Source: Alphaproteobacteria bacterium (GTDB lineage Bacteria > Pseudomonadota > Alphaproteobacteria > Ferrovibrionales > Ferrovibrionaceae). From it: a stretch of 64,000 bases of DNA. Shown in pieces: positions 50,960-59,637 of this stretch. How positions within the stretch are numbered: position 1 is the stretch's first letter; every line of letters starts with the position of its first letter. Under the pieces are notes generated by a model. It made no database searches and was not told where the DNA came from. It worked only from the letters and a program-made list of their open reading frames with translations. A program made the translations under genes and the position numbers. The stretch covers positions 34,197 to 98,196 of the forward strand of contig JAFKFH010000025.1 of assembly GCA_017307375.1 (NCBI GenBank), given 5' to 3'.

Positions 50960-52471
50960 GTGGGGCGGCGTCTGAACATACTCATCGTCATGGCAGACCA
51001 GATGAATCCGGCCATGCTGCCGTTCCACGGCCAGGCCGTGACCCAGGCGCCGGCCATGGCCGCGCTGGCCGAACGCGGCGTGGTGTTCGATGCGGCCTAT
51101 TCGAACAGCCCGCTCTGCTCGCCCGCCCGCGCCGTGCTGATGTCGGGCCGCCTGCCGTCGGCCACCGGGGTCTACGACAACGCCGCCGAATTCCGCTCGG
51201 ACATCCCGACCTTCGCCCATTACCTGCGCCAGGCGGGTTACCGTACGATCCTGTCGGGCAAGATGCATTTCTGCGGCGCCGACCAGCTGCACGGCTTCGA
51301 ACAGCGGCTGACCACCGACATCTACCCGGCCGATTTCGGCTGGACGCCGGACTGGGACCGGCCGCATGAGCGGCCGAGCTGGTATCACAACATGAGTTCG
51401 GTGACCGATGCCGGTCACTGCGTGCGCACCAACCAGGTCGATTTCGACGACGAAGTCGCCTTCGCCGCCGAGCGAGCGATCTACGACCACGTCCGTTCGT
51501 CCGACGATCGGCCGTTCTGCCTGGTCGCCTCGTTCACCCATCCGCATGATCCGTTCGCGATTCCCGATCCCTGGTGGAGTCTCCATGCCGACGCCGACAT
51601 CCCGGCGCCGCGCTTCGGCTTCGATCCGGGGCTTGCGACGGCCCAGGAACTGCGGCTGCGCCATGTCTGCGCGATGGACGGGGCCGAGGTCAGCGAAGCC
51701 GACGTCATCCGTGCCCGCCGCGCCTATCTCGGCGCGATTTCCTACGTCGACGACAAGCTCGGTCGGCTGATGGCCGCCCTGCGAGCGACCGGCCTGGCGG
51801 ACGATACCGTGGTCGTCCTGACGTCCGATCACGGCGAGATGCTGGGCGAGCGTGGTGCCTGGTACAAGATGAGCTTCCTGGAAGGATCGGCGCGCATACC
51901 GCTGGTGATATCGGCACCGGGTCGGTTTGCCGGGCGCCGGGTCGGCGCCGCCGTCTCGCTGGTCGACCTGCTGCCGACGCTGGTCGAGATCGCCGGCGAC
52001 GGCGCGCCGGGCCGCTACGTCACCCCGATCGACGGGCGCAGCCTGCTGCCGCATCTGCAGGGCGCCGACGGCCATGACGAGGTGATCGGCGAATACCTTG
52101 CCGAAGGCGCGGTGGCGCCGGTCGTCATGATCCGCCGCGGGACGGCGAAGTTCATCCACAGCCCGGCCGACCCCGACCAGCTCTACGATCTCGCCGTCGA
52201 CCCGGACGAGCGAAGGAATCTCGGCGCGACCGCCAAGGCCGACGCGTTTCGGCGCGAGGCGACCGCGCGCTGGGACCTGGCGCGGATCGACGCGGCGGTG
52301 CGCGACAGCCAGCGTCGCCGCCACATGGTGGTCGGTGCGCTGGGCCTGGGTGCGAGCGCCCCGTGGGACTACACCCCGCCGCGCGACGCCGCCCGCGACT
52401 ACATCCGCAATCACATGGATCTCGACGACCTGGAAGCGCGGGCCCGTTACCCGCGGGTCCGGCAATCATGA
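50960..52471 (+). CDS. betC: Choline sulfatase
   Basis: A 503-residue type I sulfatase that releases choline and sulfate from choline-O-sulfate. The formylglycine site is C53 in NSPLCSPARAVLMSGR, close to C54 in the characterised enzyme. Metal-binding residues appear in NILIVMADQ and LTSDHGEMLGERG. The C-terminal choline-sulfatase extension (PWDYTPPRDAARDYIRNHMD) is present. Start is a GTG at 50960 with GGGAG 6 nt upstream, giving MGRRLNILIVMADQ; upstream in-frame ATGs lie in the operator region. The choline-binding protein gene starts 18 bp downstream. Confidence 0.93.
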   Translation: MGRRLNILIVMADQMNPAMLPFHGQAVTQAPAMAALAERGVVFDAAYSNSPLCSPARAVLMSGRLPSATGVYDNAAEFRSDIPTFAHYLRQAGYRTILSGKMHFCGADQLHGFEQRLTTDIYPADFGWTPDWDRPHERPSWYHNMSSVTDAGHCVRTNQVDFDDEVAFAAERAIYDHVRSSDDRPFCLVASFTHPHDPFAIPDPWWSLHADADIPAPRFGFDPGLATAQELRLRHVCAMDGAEVSEADVIRARRAYLGAISYVDDKLGRLMAALRATGLADDTVVVLTSDHGEMLGERGAWYKMSFLEGSARIPLVISAPGRFAGRRVGAAVSLVDLLPTLVEIAGDGAPGRYVTPIDGRSLLPHLQGADGHDEVIGEYLAEGAVAPVVMIRRGTAKFIHSPADPDQLYDLAVDPDERRNLGATAKADAFRREATARWDLARIDAAVRDSQRRRHMVVGALGLGASAPWDYTPPRDAARDYIRNHMDLDDLEARARYPRVRQS

Positions 52472-52489
52472 AAACAGGGGGTTGAACTG

Positions 52490-53428
52490 ATGAAGCGTCT
52501 TGTCCTGGCAGTCGCCATGGCCAGCCTGCTCGCCGGTGGGGCGGCGCGGGCGGCCGATCCCGAAAGCTGCCGCCTGGTCCGCATGTCCGATCCCGGCTGG
52601 ACCGACATTACCTCGACCAACGCGATGCTCGGCGTGGTGCTGCAGGGTCTCGGCTATGATCAGAAGGTCGACACGCTGGCCGTGCCGGTCACCTTCGAAT
52701 CGCTGAAGAACCGGCAGATCGACGTCTTCCTGGGCAACTGGATGCCGGCCCAGAAGCGCTTCATCGAACCGCTGACCGCATCCGGCGCGATCGAGGTCGT
52801 CACGACGAACCTTAAGGATATCCGCTTCACCCTGGCCGTGCCCGACTACGTCGCCAAGGAAGGCGTCAAGAGCTTCGCCGACCTGAGCCGGCATGCCGAC
52901 AAGTTCGAGAAGAAGATCTACGGCATCGAGCCGGGTGCCCCGGCCAACCAGAACATCCAGAAGATGATCGACGCCAGGGATTTCGGCCTGACCGGCTGGT
53001 CGGTCGTCGAATCCTCCGAACAGGCGATGCTGTCGCAGGTCGACCGTGCCAGACGGGCCGGGAAGTGGATCGTGTTCCTGGCCTGGGAGCCGCATCCGAT
53101 GAACATGAAGTATGCGCCGACCTATCTTGCCGGCGGCGACGCCTATTTCGGGCCGAATTTCGGGGCGGCCTCGGTCCAGACGGTGACGCGCAAGGGCTTT
53201 TCGGCCGACTGCCCCAATCTCGGCAAGCTGCTGAAGCAGGTGCGGTTCACCGTCGATGCCGAAAACCGGATCATGGACCAGATCCTCGACAAGGGGCAGA
53301 ACGCCAAGGAAGCGGCGAAGGCCGAGCTGAAGGCGCGGCCGAACCTGCTCGGGGTCTGGCTGGCCGGCGTCACCACCCGCGACGGCCGGGACGGACTGCC
53401 GGCGGTCAAGAAGCTGCTCGGCTTGTAG
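52490..53428 (+). CDS. choX: Choline ABC transporter substrate-binding protein (ChoX-like)
   Basis: A 312-residue periplasmic protein with a cleavable signal peptide (KRLVLAVAMASLLAGGAARA) and an OpuAC-type glycine-betaine/choline-binding domain. Signatures include VRMSDPGWTDITSTNAMLGV, IDVFLGNWMPAQKRFIEPL, and LAWEPHPMNMKY, where the aromatic Trp residues would form a cage for the quaternary ammonium group. In rhizobia choX is followed by choW and choV; neither is found here. It follows betC by 18 bp, so the two likely form one transcript. Confidence 0.9.
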   Translation: MKRLVLAVAMASLLAGGAARAADPESCRLVRMSDPGWTDITSTNAMLGVVLQGLGYDQKVDTLAVPVTFESLKNRQIDVFLGNWMPAQKRFIEPLTASGAIEVVTTNLKDIRFTLAVPDYVAKEGVKSFADLSRHADKFEKKIYGIEPGAPANQNIQKMIDARDFGLTGWSVVESSEQAMLSQVDRARRAGKWIVFLAWEPHPMNMKYAPTYLAGGDAYFGPNFGAASVQTVTRKGFSADCPNLGKLLKQVRFTVDAENRIMDQILDKGQNAKEAAKAELKARPNLLGVWLAGVTTRDGRDGLPAVKKLLGL

Positions 53429-53460
53429 GATCGGGCCGCTGCGTCTAGGTTGCGGGCACC

Positions 53461-54351
53461 ATGCCCGCAACCCTTCGCTTTCAAGGCACCGCCGGCGGCA
53501 TCCTGCTGATGCTGGTCGGCATGTTCCTCTTCTCGCTCAACGATACTCTCGGCAAATGGCTGGTGGCAGGCTTCACCGTCGGCCAGATCCTGTTGCTGCG
53601 CTCGATCGCCGCGCTGATCGCCCTGTCGCCGATGATCCTGCGCTCGGGCGGTTTCCTGCGCACCCTGAAGGTCGAACGTCCGTGGCTGCACGTGCTGCGC
53701 GTCGTCCTCGTCGTCACCGAGGTCGCGGCGTTCTACTGGTCGGTCCGCTATCTGCCGCTGGCCGATGTCGTCGCCTACTACATGGCCTCGCCGCTGTTCG
53801 TCGCGGCGCTGTCGGCGCCGCTGCTGGGCGAACGGCTGGGGCGCGCCCGCTGGATCGCCGTGGTCATCGGCTTCATCGGCGTGATGATCATCCTGCGGCC
53901 GTCGAGCCAGGCATTCAGCCTGCCGGCGCTGGTGGCGCTGGGCGGCAGCCTGACTTTCGCCTTCATCATGCTGATCACCCGGTCGCTGCGCACCACCAAC
54001 GGCATGACCCTGATCGTCTGGCAGACGCTGGCCACGCTGATCGCCGGGGCGGCGACCGTGCCCTTCGCCTGGGTGCCGCCGACGCTGGTCGACGCACTGC
54101 TGCTCGGCTCGCTCGGCTTTGCCGCGACGGTTGCCCATGTCTGCGTCAATCATTCGCTGAAATTGGCGCCGGCCGCCGTGGTGGTGCCCTACCAGTATTC
54201 GCTGCTGCTGTGGGGCATCGTCTTCGGCTGGACCATCTTCGGCGACCGGCCCGATCCGTGGATGCTGGCCGGCGCCCTCGTCGTCTGCCTCAGCGGCTTC
54301 TATCTGCTGCGGCTCGAGCGAGCGCAAGCGAGCGCGGCATCTCCGCCATGA
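53461..54351 (+). CDS. EamA family (DMT) permease
   Basis: A 296-residue drug/metabolite transporter with ten helices in two EamA repeats (about 12-140 and 150-290). GMFLFSLNDTLGKWLVAGFT and YMASPLFVAALSAPLLGERL are typical. These are usually exporters of metabolites or amino acids. It follows choX by 32 bp and may be in the same operon; the normal choline ABC permease is missing there, but an EamA protein would not be expected to pair with a binding protein. It overlaps the convergent LysR gene by 62 bp. Confidence 0.86.
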   Translation: MPATLRFQGTAGGILLMLVGMFLFSLNDTLGKWLVAGFTVGQILLLRSIAALIALSPMILRSGGFLRTLKVERPWLHVLRVVLVVTEVAAFYWSVRYLPLADVVAYYMASPLFVAALSAPLLGERLGRARWIAVVIGFIGVMIILRPSSQAFSLPALVALGGSLTFAFIMLITRSLRTTNGMTLIVWQTLATLIAGAATVPFAWVPPTLVDALLLGSLGFAATVAHVCVNHSLKLAPAAVVVPYQYSLLLWGIVFGWTIFGDRPDPWMLAGALVVCLSGFYLLRLERAQASAASPP

Positions 54352-55252
54352 GCCAGTCGCGAAAGCGACGGATCAGCGGCTCGTCGCCGCGTTCCTGCGG
54401 GTAGACCAGGCGATAGGCGCCGGGCTGCTCGATCTGATGGGGCAGCGCCGGCACCAGCCGGCCCGAGATCAGCTGGTCGGCGGCGAGCGCCAGGCTGGCC
54501 AGCGCGACGCCATAGCCCGATTCGGCGGCCTGCAGGCAGAGATGGGCGAAGGTGAACGCCGCGCCGACGGTTGCCGGCACGCCGGTGGCGCCGGCCAGGC
54601 GCAGCCAGTCGGCCCAGTCGAGTTCGGGCAGGCCGGCGACCAGGAAATGCTGCTCGTGGATCAGGACGTGATCGCGCAGGTCGTCCGGCGTCCTGATCGG
54701 GCGCGCGGCAACCAGCGCCGGGCTCGCCAGCGCCATCAATGCGCCCGAGCAGAGCAGTTCGGCCGCAAGCCCCGGCGCTGCGCCGGCGCAGAAGCGGATC
54801 GCGACGTCGGGGCCGCCCGGCTCGAACGGCTGGATCGCCACCGAGGTCACCAGGCGGATCTCGACGCCGCCCAGCGCGTCGCGGATCTGCGGCAGCCGCG
54901 GCATCAGCCAGCAGACGGCAAAGGAATGCAGCGTCGCGATGGTCAGCACCTGGGTCGCCGGCCGCGTCCGCGCCTGGCGCGCGACGCTGTCGAGCCGGTC
55001 GAGGATGGCTTCGAATTCCGGCCACAGGCTTTCGCCCAGCGGGGTCAGGGTGACACCGCGGCTATGCCGCTCGAACAGCGGGCGGTCGAGCCATTCCTCC
55101 AGCAGGCGGACCTGCTGGCTGATCGCGGTCGCGGTGACGTTCAATTCGGCGGCCGCGGCCTGGATGCCGCCATGCCGGCCCGCGGCCTCGAAGGCGCGCA
55201 CCGCGGTCAGCGGCGGCAGGCGACGCGACTTGGCCAATAAATTCTTGGGCAT
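54290..55252 (-). CDS. LysR-family transcriptional regulator (GcvA-like)
   Basis: A 320-residue LysR regulator of the GcvA-like group (RRLPPLTAVRAFEAAGRHGG, TATAISQQVRLLEEWL). The start at 55252 (MPKNLLAKS) is preferred over an open upstream extension. It is divergent from a DUF1127 mini-protein by 85 bp, repeating the pair at 0.6-1.8 kb. The C-terminal 20 or so residues lie in the 62 bp overlap with the EamA gene. Confidence 0.9.
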   Translation of the reverse strand: MPKNLLAKSRRLPPLTAVRAFEAAGRHGGIQAAAAELNVTATAISQQVRLLEEWLDRPLFERHSRGVTLTPLGESLWPEFEAILDRLDSVARQARTRPATQVLTIATLHSFAVCWLMPRLPQIRDALGGVEIRLVTSVAIQPFEPGGPDVAIRFCAGAAPGLAAELLCSGALMALASPALVAARPIRTPDDLRDHVLIHEQHFLVAGLPELDWADWLRLAGATGVPATVGAAFTFAHLCLQAAESGYGVALASLALAADQLISGRLVPALPHQIEQPGAYRLVYPQERGDEPLIRRFRDWLMAEMPRSLALARAAADRSR

Positions 55253-55337
55253 ATGGCTCTGAATATCCGGTTTGCAGCAGATGGCACCGATCCGCAATCT
55301 GGCGGCGCAGACAACGAAAATCCAGAGGATTCAAGCC

Positions 55338-55520
55338 ATGCCGACCACCGCACAGGGCACGGGCAGCCGTGTGGGCGGGATCGCCCGGCTGATGACTTTC
55401 ATCAAGAATATACTGGCCAGACGAAGAACGCGACTGCACCTCGACGACCTCTCGCCTGCGGCGCGGCGCGACCTGATGCTGCCGGATCCGGCCCCCGATC
55501 CGCGCGAGTCATGGTATTGA
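55338..55520 (+). CDS. DUF1127-like mini-protein
   Basis: A 60-residue protein whose second half (ARRRTRLHLDDLSPAARRDL) matches the DUF1127 pattern, loosely at the end. The ATG at 55338 follows AGAGGA. It is divergent from a GcvA-like LysR gene, as at 1.58 kb, although the two mini-proteins share little beyond the Arg-rich motif. Function unknown; control by the neighbour is inferred. Confidence 0.68.
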   Translation: MPTTAQGTGSRVGGIARLMTFIKNILARRRTRLHLDDLSPAARRDLMLPDPAPDPRESWY

Positions 55521-55548
55521 TGGCGGACAACACCGGGAGGGATCGCCG

Positions 55549-55965
55549 ATGCCGCCGCCATTCAAGCTGCGCGATATCGACCATGTGGTGCTCCGCGTCG
55601 CCGACATGGCCGGGATGCGCGCCTTCTACGAGGGCGTGCTGGGCTGCAAGCTCGAGAAGGTGCAGGACCATATCGGCCTCATCCAGCTGCGCGCCGGCCG
55701 CTCGCTGATCGACCTCGTCGACATCGCCGGGACGATCGGACGCGAGGGCGGCGCTGCCGCCGGGCGCGAAGGCCGCAACATGGAGCATTTCTGCCTGATC
55801 GTGGACCCGTTCGACCCGGCCGCGATCGCCACCCACCTGGAGGCCCATGGCGTTGCGGCCGGATCGCTCGCCAATCGCTACGGCGCCGAGGGCGAGGGGC
55901 CGTCGCTCTACTTGAGGGATCCCGAAGGCAACGGCGTCGAACTGAAGGGTCCCGGACCGAGATAG
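55549..55965 (+). CDS. VOC family (glyoxalase-fold) protein
   Basis: A 138-residue vicinal-oxygen-chelate protein. The paired beta-alpha-beta-beta-beta units begin DIDHVVLRVADMAGMRAFYE (metal His in IDHVVL), the second half begins MEHFCLIVDPFD (second His), and the C-terminal Glu is in GNGVELKG. Relatives are lyases, isomerases, dioxygenases and resistance proteins. It starts 28 bp after the mini-protein gene and overlaps the convergent TetR gene by 58 bp. Confidence 0.87.
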   Translation: MPPPFKLRDIDHVVLRVADMAGMRAFYEGVLGCKLEKVQDHIGLIQLRAGRSLIDLVDIAGTIGREGGAAAGREGRNMEHFCLIVDPFDPAAIATHLEAHGVAAGSLANRYGAEGEGPSLYLRDPEGNGVELKGPGPR

Positions 55966-56549
55966 CCGAACACGGCGCGCCTTATCCGGCGCCCCAGGCT
56001 TGGCCCATCCGCTTCGCCATAGAGGCCCTCCAGGTCGGCCATGCCGCGTGCCAGCGCGATCAGGTCGCGGGCCGCGACCGCCGGATCGGCAATGCCATGC
56101 CGCGCCAGCAGCCCCGCCACCGTGCCGATCAACGCCACCTTGAGCGACCGGGTTTCCGCCTGCAGCGGCAATGCGGCCTCGGCATAGTCCAGCGCCAGCG
56201 ACAATACGGGATCGGCGAGCTGCCGATCGATGCCGACCGCGACGAGCCTGTCGATCGCCTGCGGCAGGTCGAGCGCCTCGTCCGCGGCGATGGTCTGAAA
56301 CGCGCCGAGCAACGCCGCGCGCTTGCGCCGGATCAGTTCGGCCAGGATCGCCTCCTTGCCGGGGAAATACTGGTAGAGCGACCCGATGCTCACCCCGGCG
56401 CGCTCGGCGATGTGGTTGGTGGTAAACCCGCCCAGGCCATCGCGCCGCAGAATGTGAGCCGCGCCCTCCAGAATGGCCTCCATCGTCGCCGCGGCGCGGG
56501 CCTGGCGCGGCAGCTTGCGCGGAATCGTGGCGGCCTGCGGCTCCGTCAT
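55908..56549 (-). CDS. TetR-family transcriptional regulator
   Basis: A 213-residue TetR regulator. The N-terminal HTH (RQARAAATMEAILEGAAHIL, GVSIGSLYQYFPGKEAILAE) is typical; the C-terminal ligand domain is Ala/Leu-rich with no recognisable ligand. It is divergent from an SDR gene by 65 bp and probably represses it. The C-terminal 19 or so codons overlap the VOC gene. Confidence 0.9.
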   Translation of the reverse strand: MTEPQAATIPRKLPRQARAAATMEAILEGAAHILRRDGLGGFTTNHIAERAGVSIGSLYQYFPGKEAILAELIRRKRAALLGAFQTIAADEALDLPQAIDRLVAVGIDRQLADPVLSLALDYAEAALPLQAETRSLKVALIGTVAGLLARHGIADPAVAARDLIALARGMADLEGLYGEADGPSLGRRIRRAVFGYLGPGPFSSTPLPSGSLK

Positions 56550-56614
56550 CGGATGCGAGTAAGAGAGAGATCCGGCACGGCCCTATCCTAGCCGGATCCC
56601 GGTGGAGGTGATAG

Positions 56615-57367
56615 ATGGCGACCGATCGCACGACCGCAGAGGTCATGGGCAAGGCACTGGTCACCGGCGGCAGCGCTGGCATCGGCCGGGCACTGGTCCG
56701 CGCGCTTGCCGACCGTGGCGGCCACGTACTGGCCGTGGGACGCGACCGGGATCGGCTGGAAGCGGTGGCGGCCGAACATCCCGGGCGGGTCACCGTGCTG
56801 GCGGCCGACCTGGGCGACCCGGCCGCAGTCGATGCGCTGGTGGCCGCCGTGACCCGCGATCACCCCGACCTGACCCTGCTGGTCAACAACGCCGCCATCC
56901 AGGTACCGATGCGGCTGATGCACGCAGATCCGGCCGATCTGCGGACGGAGATCGCGATAAACCTTGCCGCCCCGGTCGCACTGGCCGCCGGGTTGCTGCC
57001 GGTGCTGGCCCGCAATCCCGGGGCGGCGGTGGTCAACGTGACGTCGGCGCTGGCGGTGGCGCCGAAGGCGGCGGCGCCGGTCTATGGCGCCACCAAGGCA
57101 GCGTTGCGCAACTTTTCGCGGGCCCTCCGTTATCAGTGCGAGGACGAGGCGAGCGGCATTGCCGTGCTGGACGTGGTGATGACGCTGGTCGATACGGCGA
57201 TGGCGGCTGGCCGTGGCGGCCGGGCCAAAATCAGCCCGGACAAGGCCGCAGCCGCCGTCATGACGGCGATCGACCGGCGCCGGCCGGAAAGCTGGGTCGG
57301 CCCGACCTGGGTCATCCGGCTGCTCGATCGCCTCTGGCCCGCGCTGGCCTATCGCCTCCTCCGCTAG
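56615..57367 (+). CDS. Short-chain dehydrogenase/reductase
   Basis: A 250-residue SDR. The cofactor motif is TGGSAGIGRAL, NNA is in LVNNAAIQ, the catalytic Ser is in NVTSALAVAP, and the YxxxK pair is in YGATKAALRN. The basic residue after the second strand (GRDRDRLEA) favours NADP. It resembles the DltE/YciK-type SDRs. The ribosome site GGTGGAGG precedes the ATG. It is divergent from TetR, which likely controls it. Confidence 0.9.
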   Translation: MATDRTTAEVMGKALVTGGSAGIGRALVRALADRGGHVLAVGRDRDRLEAVAAEHPGRVTVLAADLGDPAAVDALVAAVTRDHPDLTLLVNNAAIQVPMRLMHADPADLRTEIAINLAAPVALAAGLLPVLARNPGAAVVNVTSALAVAPKAAAPVYGATKAALRNFSRALRYQCEDEASGIAVLDVVMTLVDTAMAAGRGGRAKISPDKAAAAVMTAIDRRRPESWVGPTWVIRLLDRLWPALAYRLLR

Positions 57368-57385
57368 GTTGAACGGTGGGCGGCG

Positions 57386-57403
57386 GGGGTGCTAAATCAC
57401 CCC
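57386..57403. repeat. Hairpin over the ribosome site of the FAD gene
   Basis: GGGGTG-CTAAAT-CACCCC forms a 6 bp stem with a 6 nt loop, ending 3 nt before the ATG of the FAD protein. It would sequester the only G-rich ribosome-site candidate in RNA. A GTG at 57389 inside the stem is an in-frame alternative start. Confidence 0.5.
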
Positions 57404-57406
57404 ATC

Positions 57407-59041
57407 ATGCTGCGCCTGACCGAACTGAAACTGCCGCTCGACCACCCCGAGGATGCGCTGGAAGGCGCAATCCTGAGCCGCCTGGAGATCGGCAAGCGCG
57501 ACCTGTTGCGCTGGTCGGTGTTCCGGCGCGGCTATGACGCGCGCAAGCCCGCGGCCATCTCGCTGATCTACACGATCGACTTCGAAGCCCGGAACGAGGC
57601 GGCGCTGCTGAAGAAGCGCGACCGCAACATCAGCCCGGCCCCCGATACCGCCTACAAGTTCGTGGCCCATGCCCCGGCGGGGCTGGAGGAACGGCCCGTG
57701 GTGATCGGCGCCGGGCCCTGCGGCCTGCTGGCCGCGCTGATCCTGGCGCAGAGCGGCTTTCGCCCGATCATCCTGGAACGCGGAAAGGTGGTGCGCGAGC
57801 GCACCAAGGATACCTGGGGCCTGTGGCGCAAGTCGGTGCTGAACCCGGAATCGAACGTCCAGTTCGGCGAAGGCGGCGCCGGCACGTTCTCGGACGGCAA
57901 GCTCTACAGCCAGATCAAGGATCCCAACCACTACGGCCGCAAGGTCCTGACCGAATTCGTCAAGGCCGGCGCACCCGAGGAAATCCTGACCGTCTCCAAG
58001 CCCCATGTCGGCACCTTTCGCCTGGTGACGATGGTGGAATCGCTTCGCGAGACCATCGAAGGCCTGGGCGGCGAATACCGCTTCGGCGCCAAGGTCACCG
58101 ATCTCGACGTCGAGACCGCGGCCGATGGCGGGCGCCGGGTCCGGGGCGTCGTCCTGGCCGACGGCAGCCGGATCGCCGCCCGGCATATCGTGCTGGCGGT
58201 GGGGCATTCGGCCCGCGACACCTTCGCGATGCTCGACGCCTGCGGCGTGCGGATGGACGCCAAGCCGTTCTCGATCGGCTTCCGGATCGAACACCCGCAA
58301 TCGCTGATCGACCGCTGCCGGTTCGGGCAGAACGCCGGCAACAAGATCCTGGGCGCGGCCGACTACAAGCTGGTCCACCACGCCTCGAACGGCCGCGACG
58401 TCTATTCCTTCTGCATGTGCCCGGGCGGCACGGTGGTGGCCGCGGCCTCCGAGCCCGGCCGGCTCTGCACCAACGGGATGAGCCAGTATTCGCGCGCCGA
58501 GCGCAATGCCAATGCCGGGATCGTCGTCGGCATCACCCCGGCCGACTATCCGGGCGGACCGCTCGCCGGCATCGAATTCCAGCGCTACTGGGAGGAGCAG
58601 GCCTACCAGGCCGGGGGCGGCGGCTATATCGCCCCGGCCCAGCGCGTCGGCGATTTCCTGGCCGGGCGGCCGTCGACCGAACTGGGCTCGGTCGTCCCCT
58701 CCTACCGCCCCGGCGTCAGGCCGACCGACCTGTCGGGCTGCCTGCCCGACTATGCCATCGCCGCGATCCGCGAGGCGCTGCCGGCCTTCGAGCGCCAGAT
58801 CAAGGGCTTCTCGATGGCCGATGCCGTGCTGACCGGGATCGAGGCGCGCACCTCGTCGCCGCTGCGCATCCCGCGCGGCGCCGATTGCCAGAGCCTGAAT
58901 ACCGCGGGCCTCTACCCCGCCGGGGAAGGCGCCGGCTATGCCGGCGGCATCCTCTCGGCCGGCGTCGACGGCATCAGGGTGGCCGAGGCCGTGGCGCGCG
59001 CGATGACCGGCGCCGCGACGCCCGAGCGTAAGTCTGCCTAG
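57407..59041 (+). CDS. Uncharacterised FAD-dependent dehydrogenase (COG2509 type)
   Basis: A 544-residue FAD protein. The N-terminal 95 residues form a ferredoxin-like extension (LTELKLPLDHPEDALEGAIL), the FAD-binding motif is VVIGAGPCGLLAALILAQSG, and later parts carry GEGGAGTFSDGKLYS, CMCPGG and PAGEGAGYAGGILSAGVDGI. The family is widespread but lacks a defined reaction; some members are linked to selenium-, tRNA- or sulfur-related redox. The ATG at 57407 is chosen for its fit to the family N-terminus. The end overlaps the convergent Lrp gene by 4 nt. Confidence 0.88.
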   Translation: MLRLTELKLPLDHPEDALEGAILSRLEIGKRDLLRWSVFRRGYDARKPAAISLIYTIDFEARNEAALLKKRDRNISPAPDTAYKFVAHAPAGLEERPVVIGAGPCGLLAALILAQSGFRPIILERGKVVRERTKDTWGLWRKSVLNPESNVQFGEGGAGTFSDGKLYSQIKDPNHYGRKVLTEFVKAGAPEEILTVSKPHVGTFRLVTMVESLRETIEGLGGEYRFGAKVTDLDVETAADGGRRVRGVVLADGSRIAARHIVLAVGHSARDTFAMLDACGVRMDAKPFSIGFRIEHPQSLIDRCRFGQNAGNKILGAADYKLVHHASNGRDVYSFCMCPGGTVVAAASEPGRLCTNGMSQYSRAERNANAGIVVGITPADYPGGPLAGIEFQRYWEEQAYQAGGGGYIAPAQRVGDFLAGRPSTELGSVVPSYRPGVRPTDLSGCLPDYAIAAIREALPAFERQIKGFSMADAVLTGIEARTSSPLRIPRGADCQSLNTAGLYPAGEGAGYAGGILSAGVDGIRVAEAVARAMTGAATPERKSA

Positions 59042-59493
59042 CGACCGGCCGCGCGGATCACCCCGCGGATCGCGAAGCTCGACTGGATGCGGGCGACGCC
59101 TGGCATGCGCGACAGGATTTCCTTGTGGACGCGCTCATAGTCGGCGGCATCGCGCACCTCGACGCGCAGCAGGTAGTCGGCCATGCCCGACATCAGATAG
59201 CATTCGCGCACCTCGGCGCATTTGCGCACCGCCGCCTCGAAGCGGTTGAGAAATTCCTCGGTCTGGCGCTCCAGCGTGATCTGCACGATCACCGTGGTCG
59301 GCGTCTCGGCATCCGGTTCGTCGATCAGGGCGGTATAGCCGCGAATGATCCCTTCATGCTCGAGGAGCTGGCGACGGCGCAGGCAGGCGGACGGCGACAG
59401 CCCGACGGCCGCGGCGAGATCGGCGTTCGACATGCGGCCGTCGGCACGCAGCAGGCTGATGATCCGGCGATCGGTCTGGTCCAGCGCAGCCAT
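59038..59493 (-). CDS. Lrp/AsnC-family regulator (DadR-like)
   Basis: A 151-residue Lrp regulator with HTH (DQTDRRIISLLRADGRMSNA, LSPSACLRRRQLLEHEGIIR) and RAM domain (ECYLMSGMADYLLRVEVRDA). ATG 59493 follows AGGAAA. It is divergent from alr-dadA by 144 bp, the layout of DadR, which activates alanine catabolism with L-alanine. Two repeat elements sit between them. Confidence 0.91.
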   Translation of the reverse strand: MAALDQTDRRIISLLRADGRMSNADLAAAVGLSPSACLRRRQLLEHEGIIRGYTALIDEPDAETPTTVIVQITLERQTEEFLNRFEAAVRKCAEVRECYLMSGMADYLLRVEVRDAADYERVHKEILSRMPGVARIQSSFAIRGVIRAAGR

Positions 59494-59499
59494 GCAATT

Positions 59500-59529
59500 T
59501 CCTGCGAAACAAATACAGATCCTGCGAAA
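59500..59529. promoter_or_regulatory. Direct repeats TCCTGCGAAA, 20 bp apart
   Basis: TCCTGCGAAA occurs at 59500-59509 and 59520-59529, exactly 20 bp apart, two helical turns on the same face of DNA. The first copy overlaps the ribosome site of the Lrp gene. They suit binding by an oligomeric Lrp protein and autoregulation. Confidence 0.55.
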
Positions 59530-59556
59530 GCGAGGCCCCATCGGTAGTTGATTCTT

Positions 59557-59575
59557 CGATCATACGCAATGATCG
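59557..59575. promoter_or_regulatory. Perfect inverted repeat upstream of alr
   Basis: CGATCAT-ACGCA-ATGATCG is a perfect 7-5-7 inverted repeat, about 65 bp before the alr start. With the direct repeats nearby it forms the probable control region of the divergent alanine genes. Confidence 0.55.
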
Positions 59576-59637
59576 GCAGGCCGTTCGGCGGTAACATATC
59601 TGTAGCGCAGCTGAGACAGCCCCCGAGGGTCCCTTCG

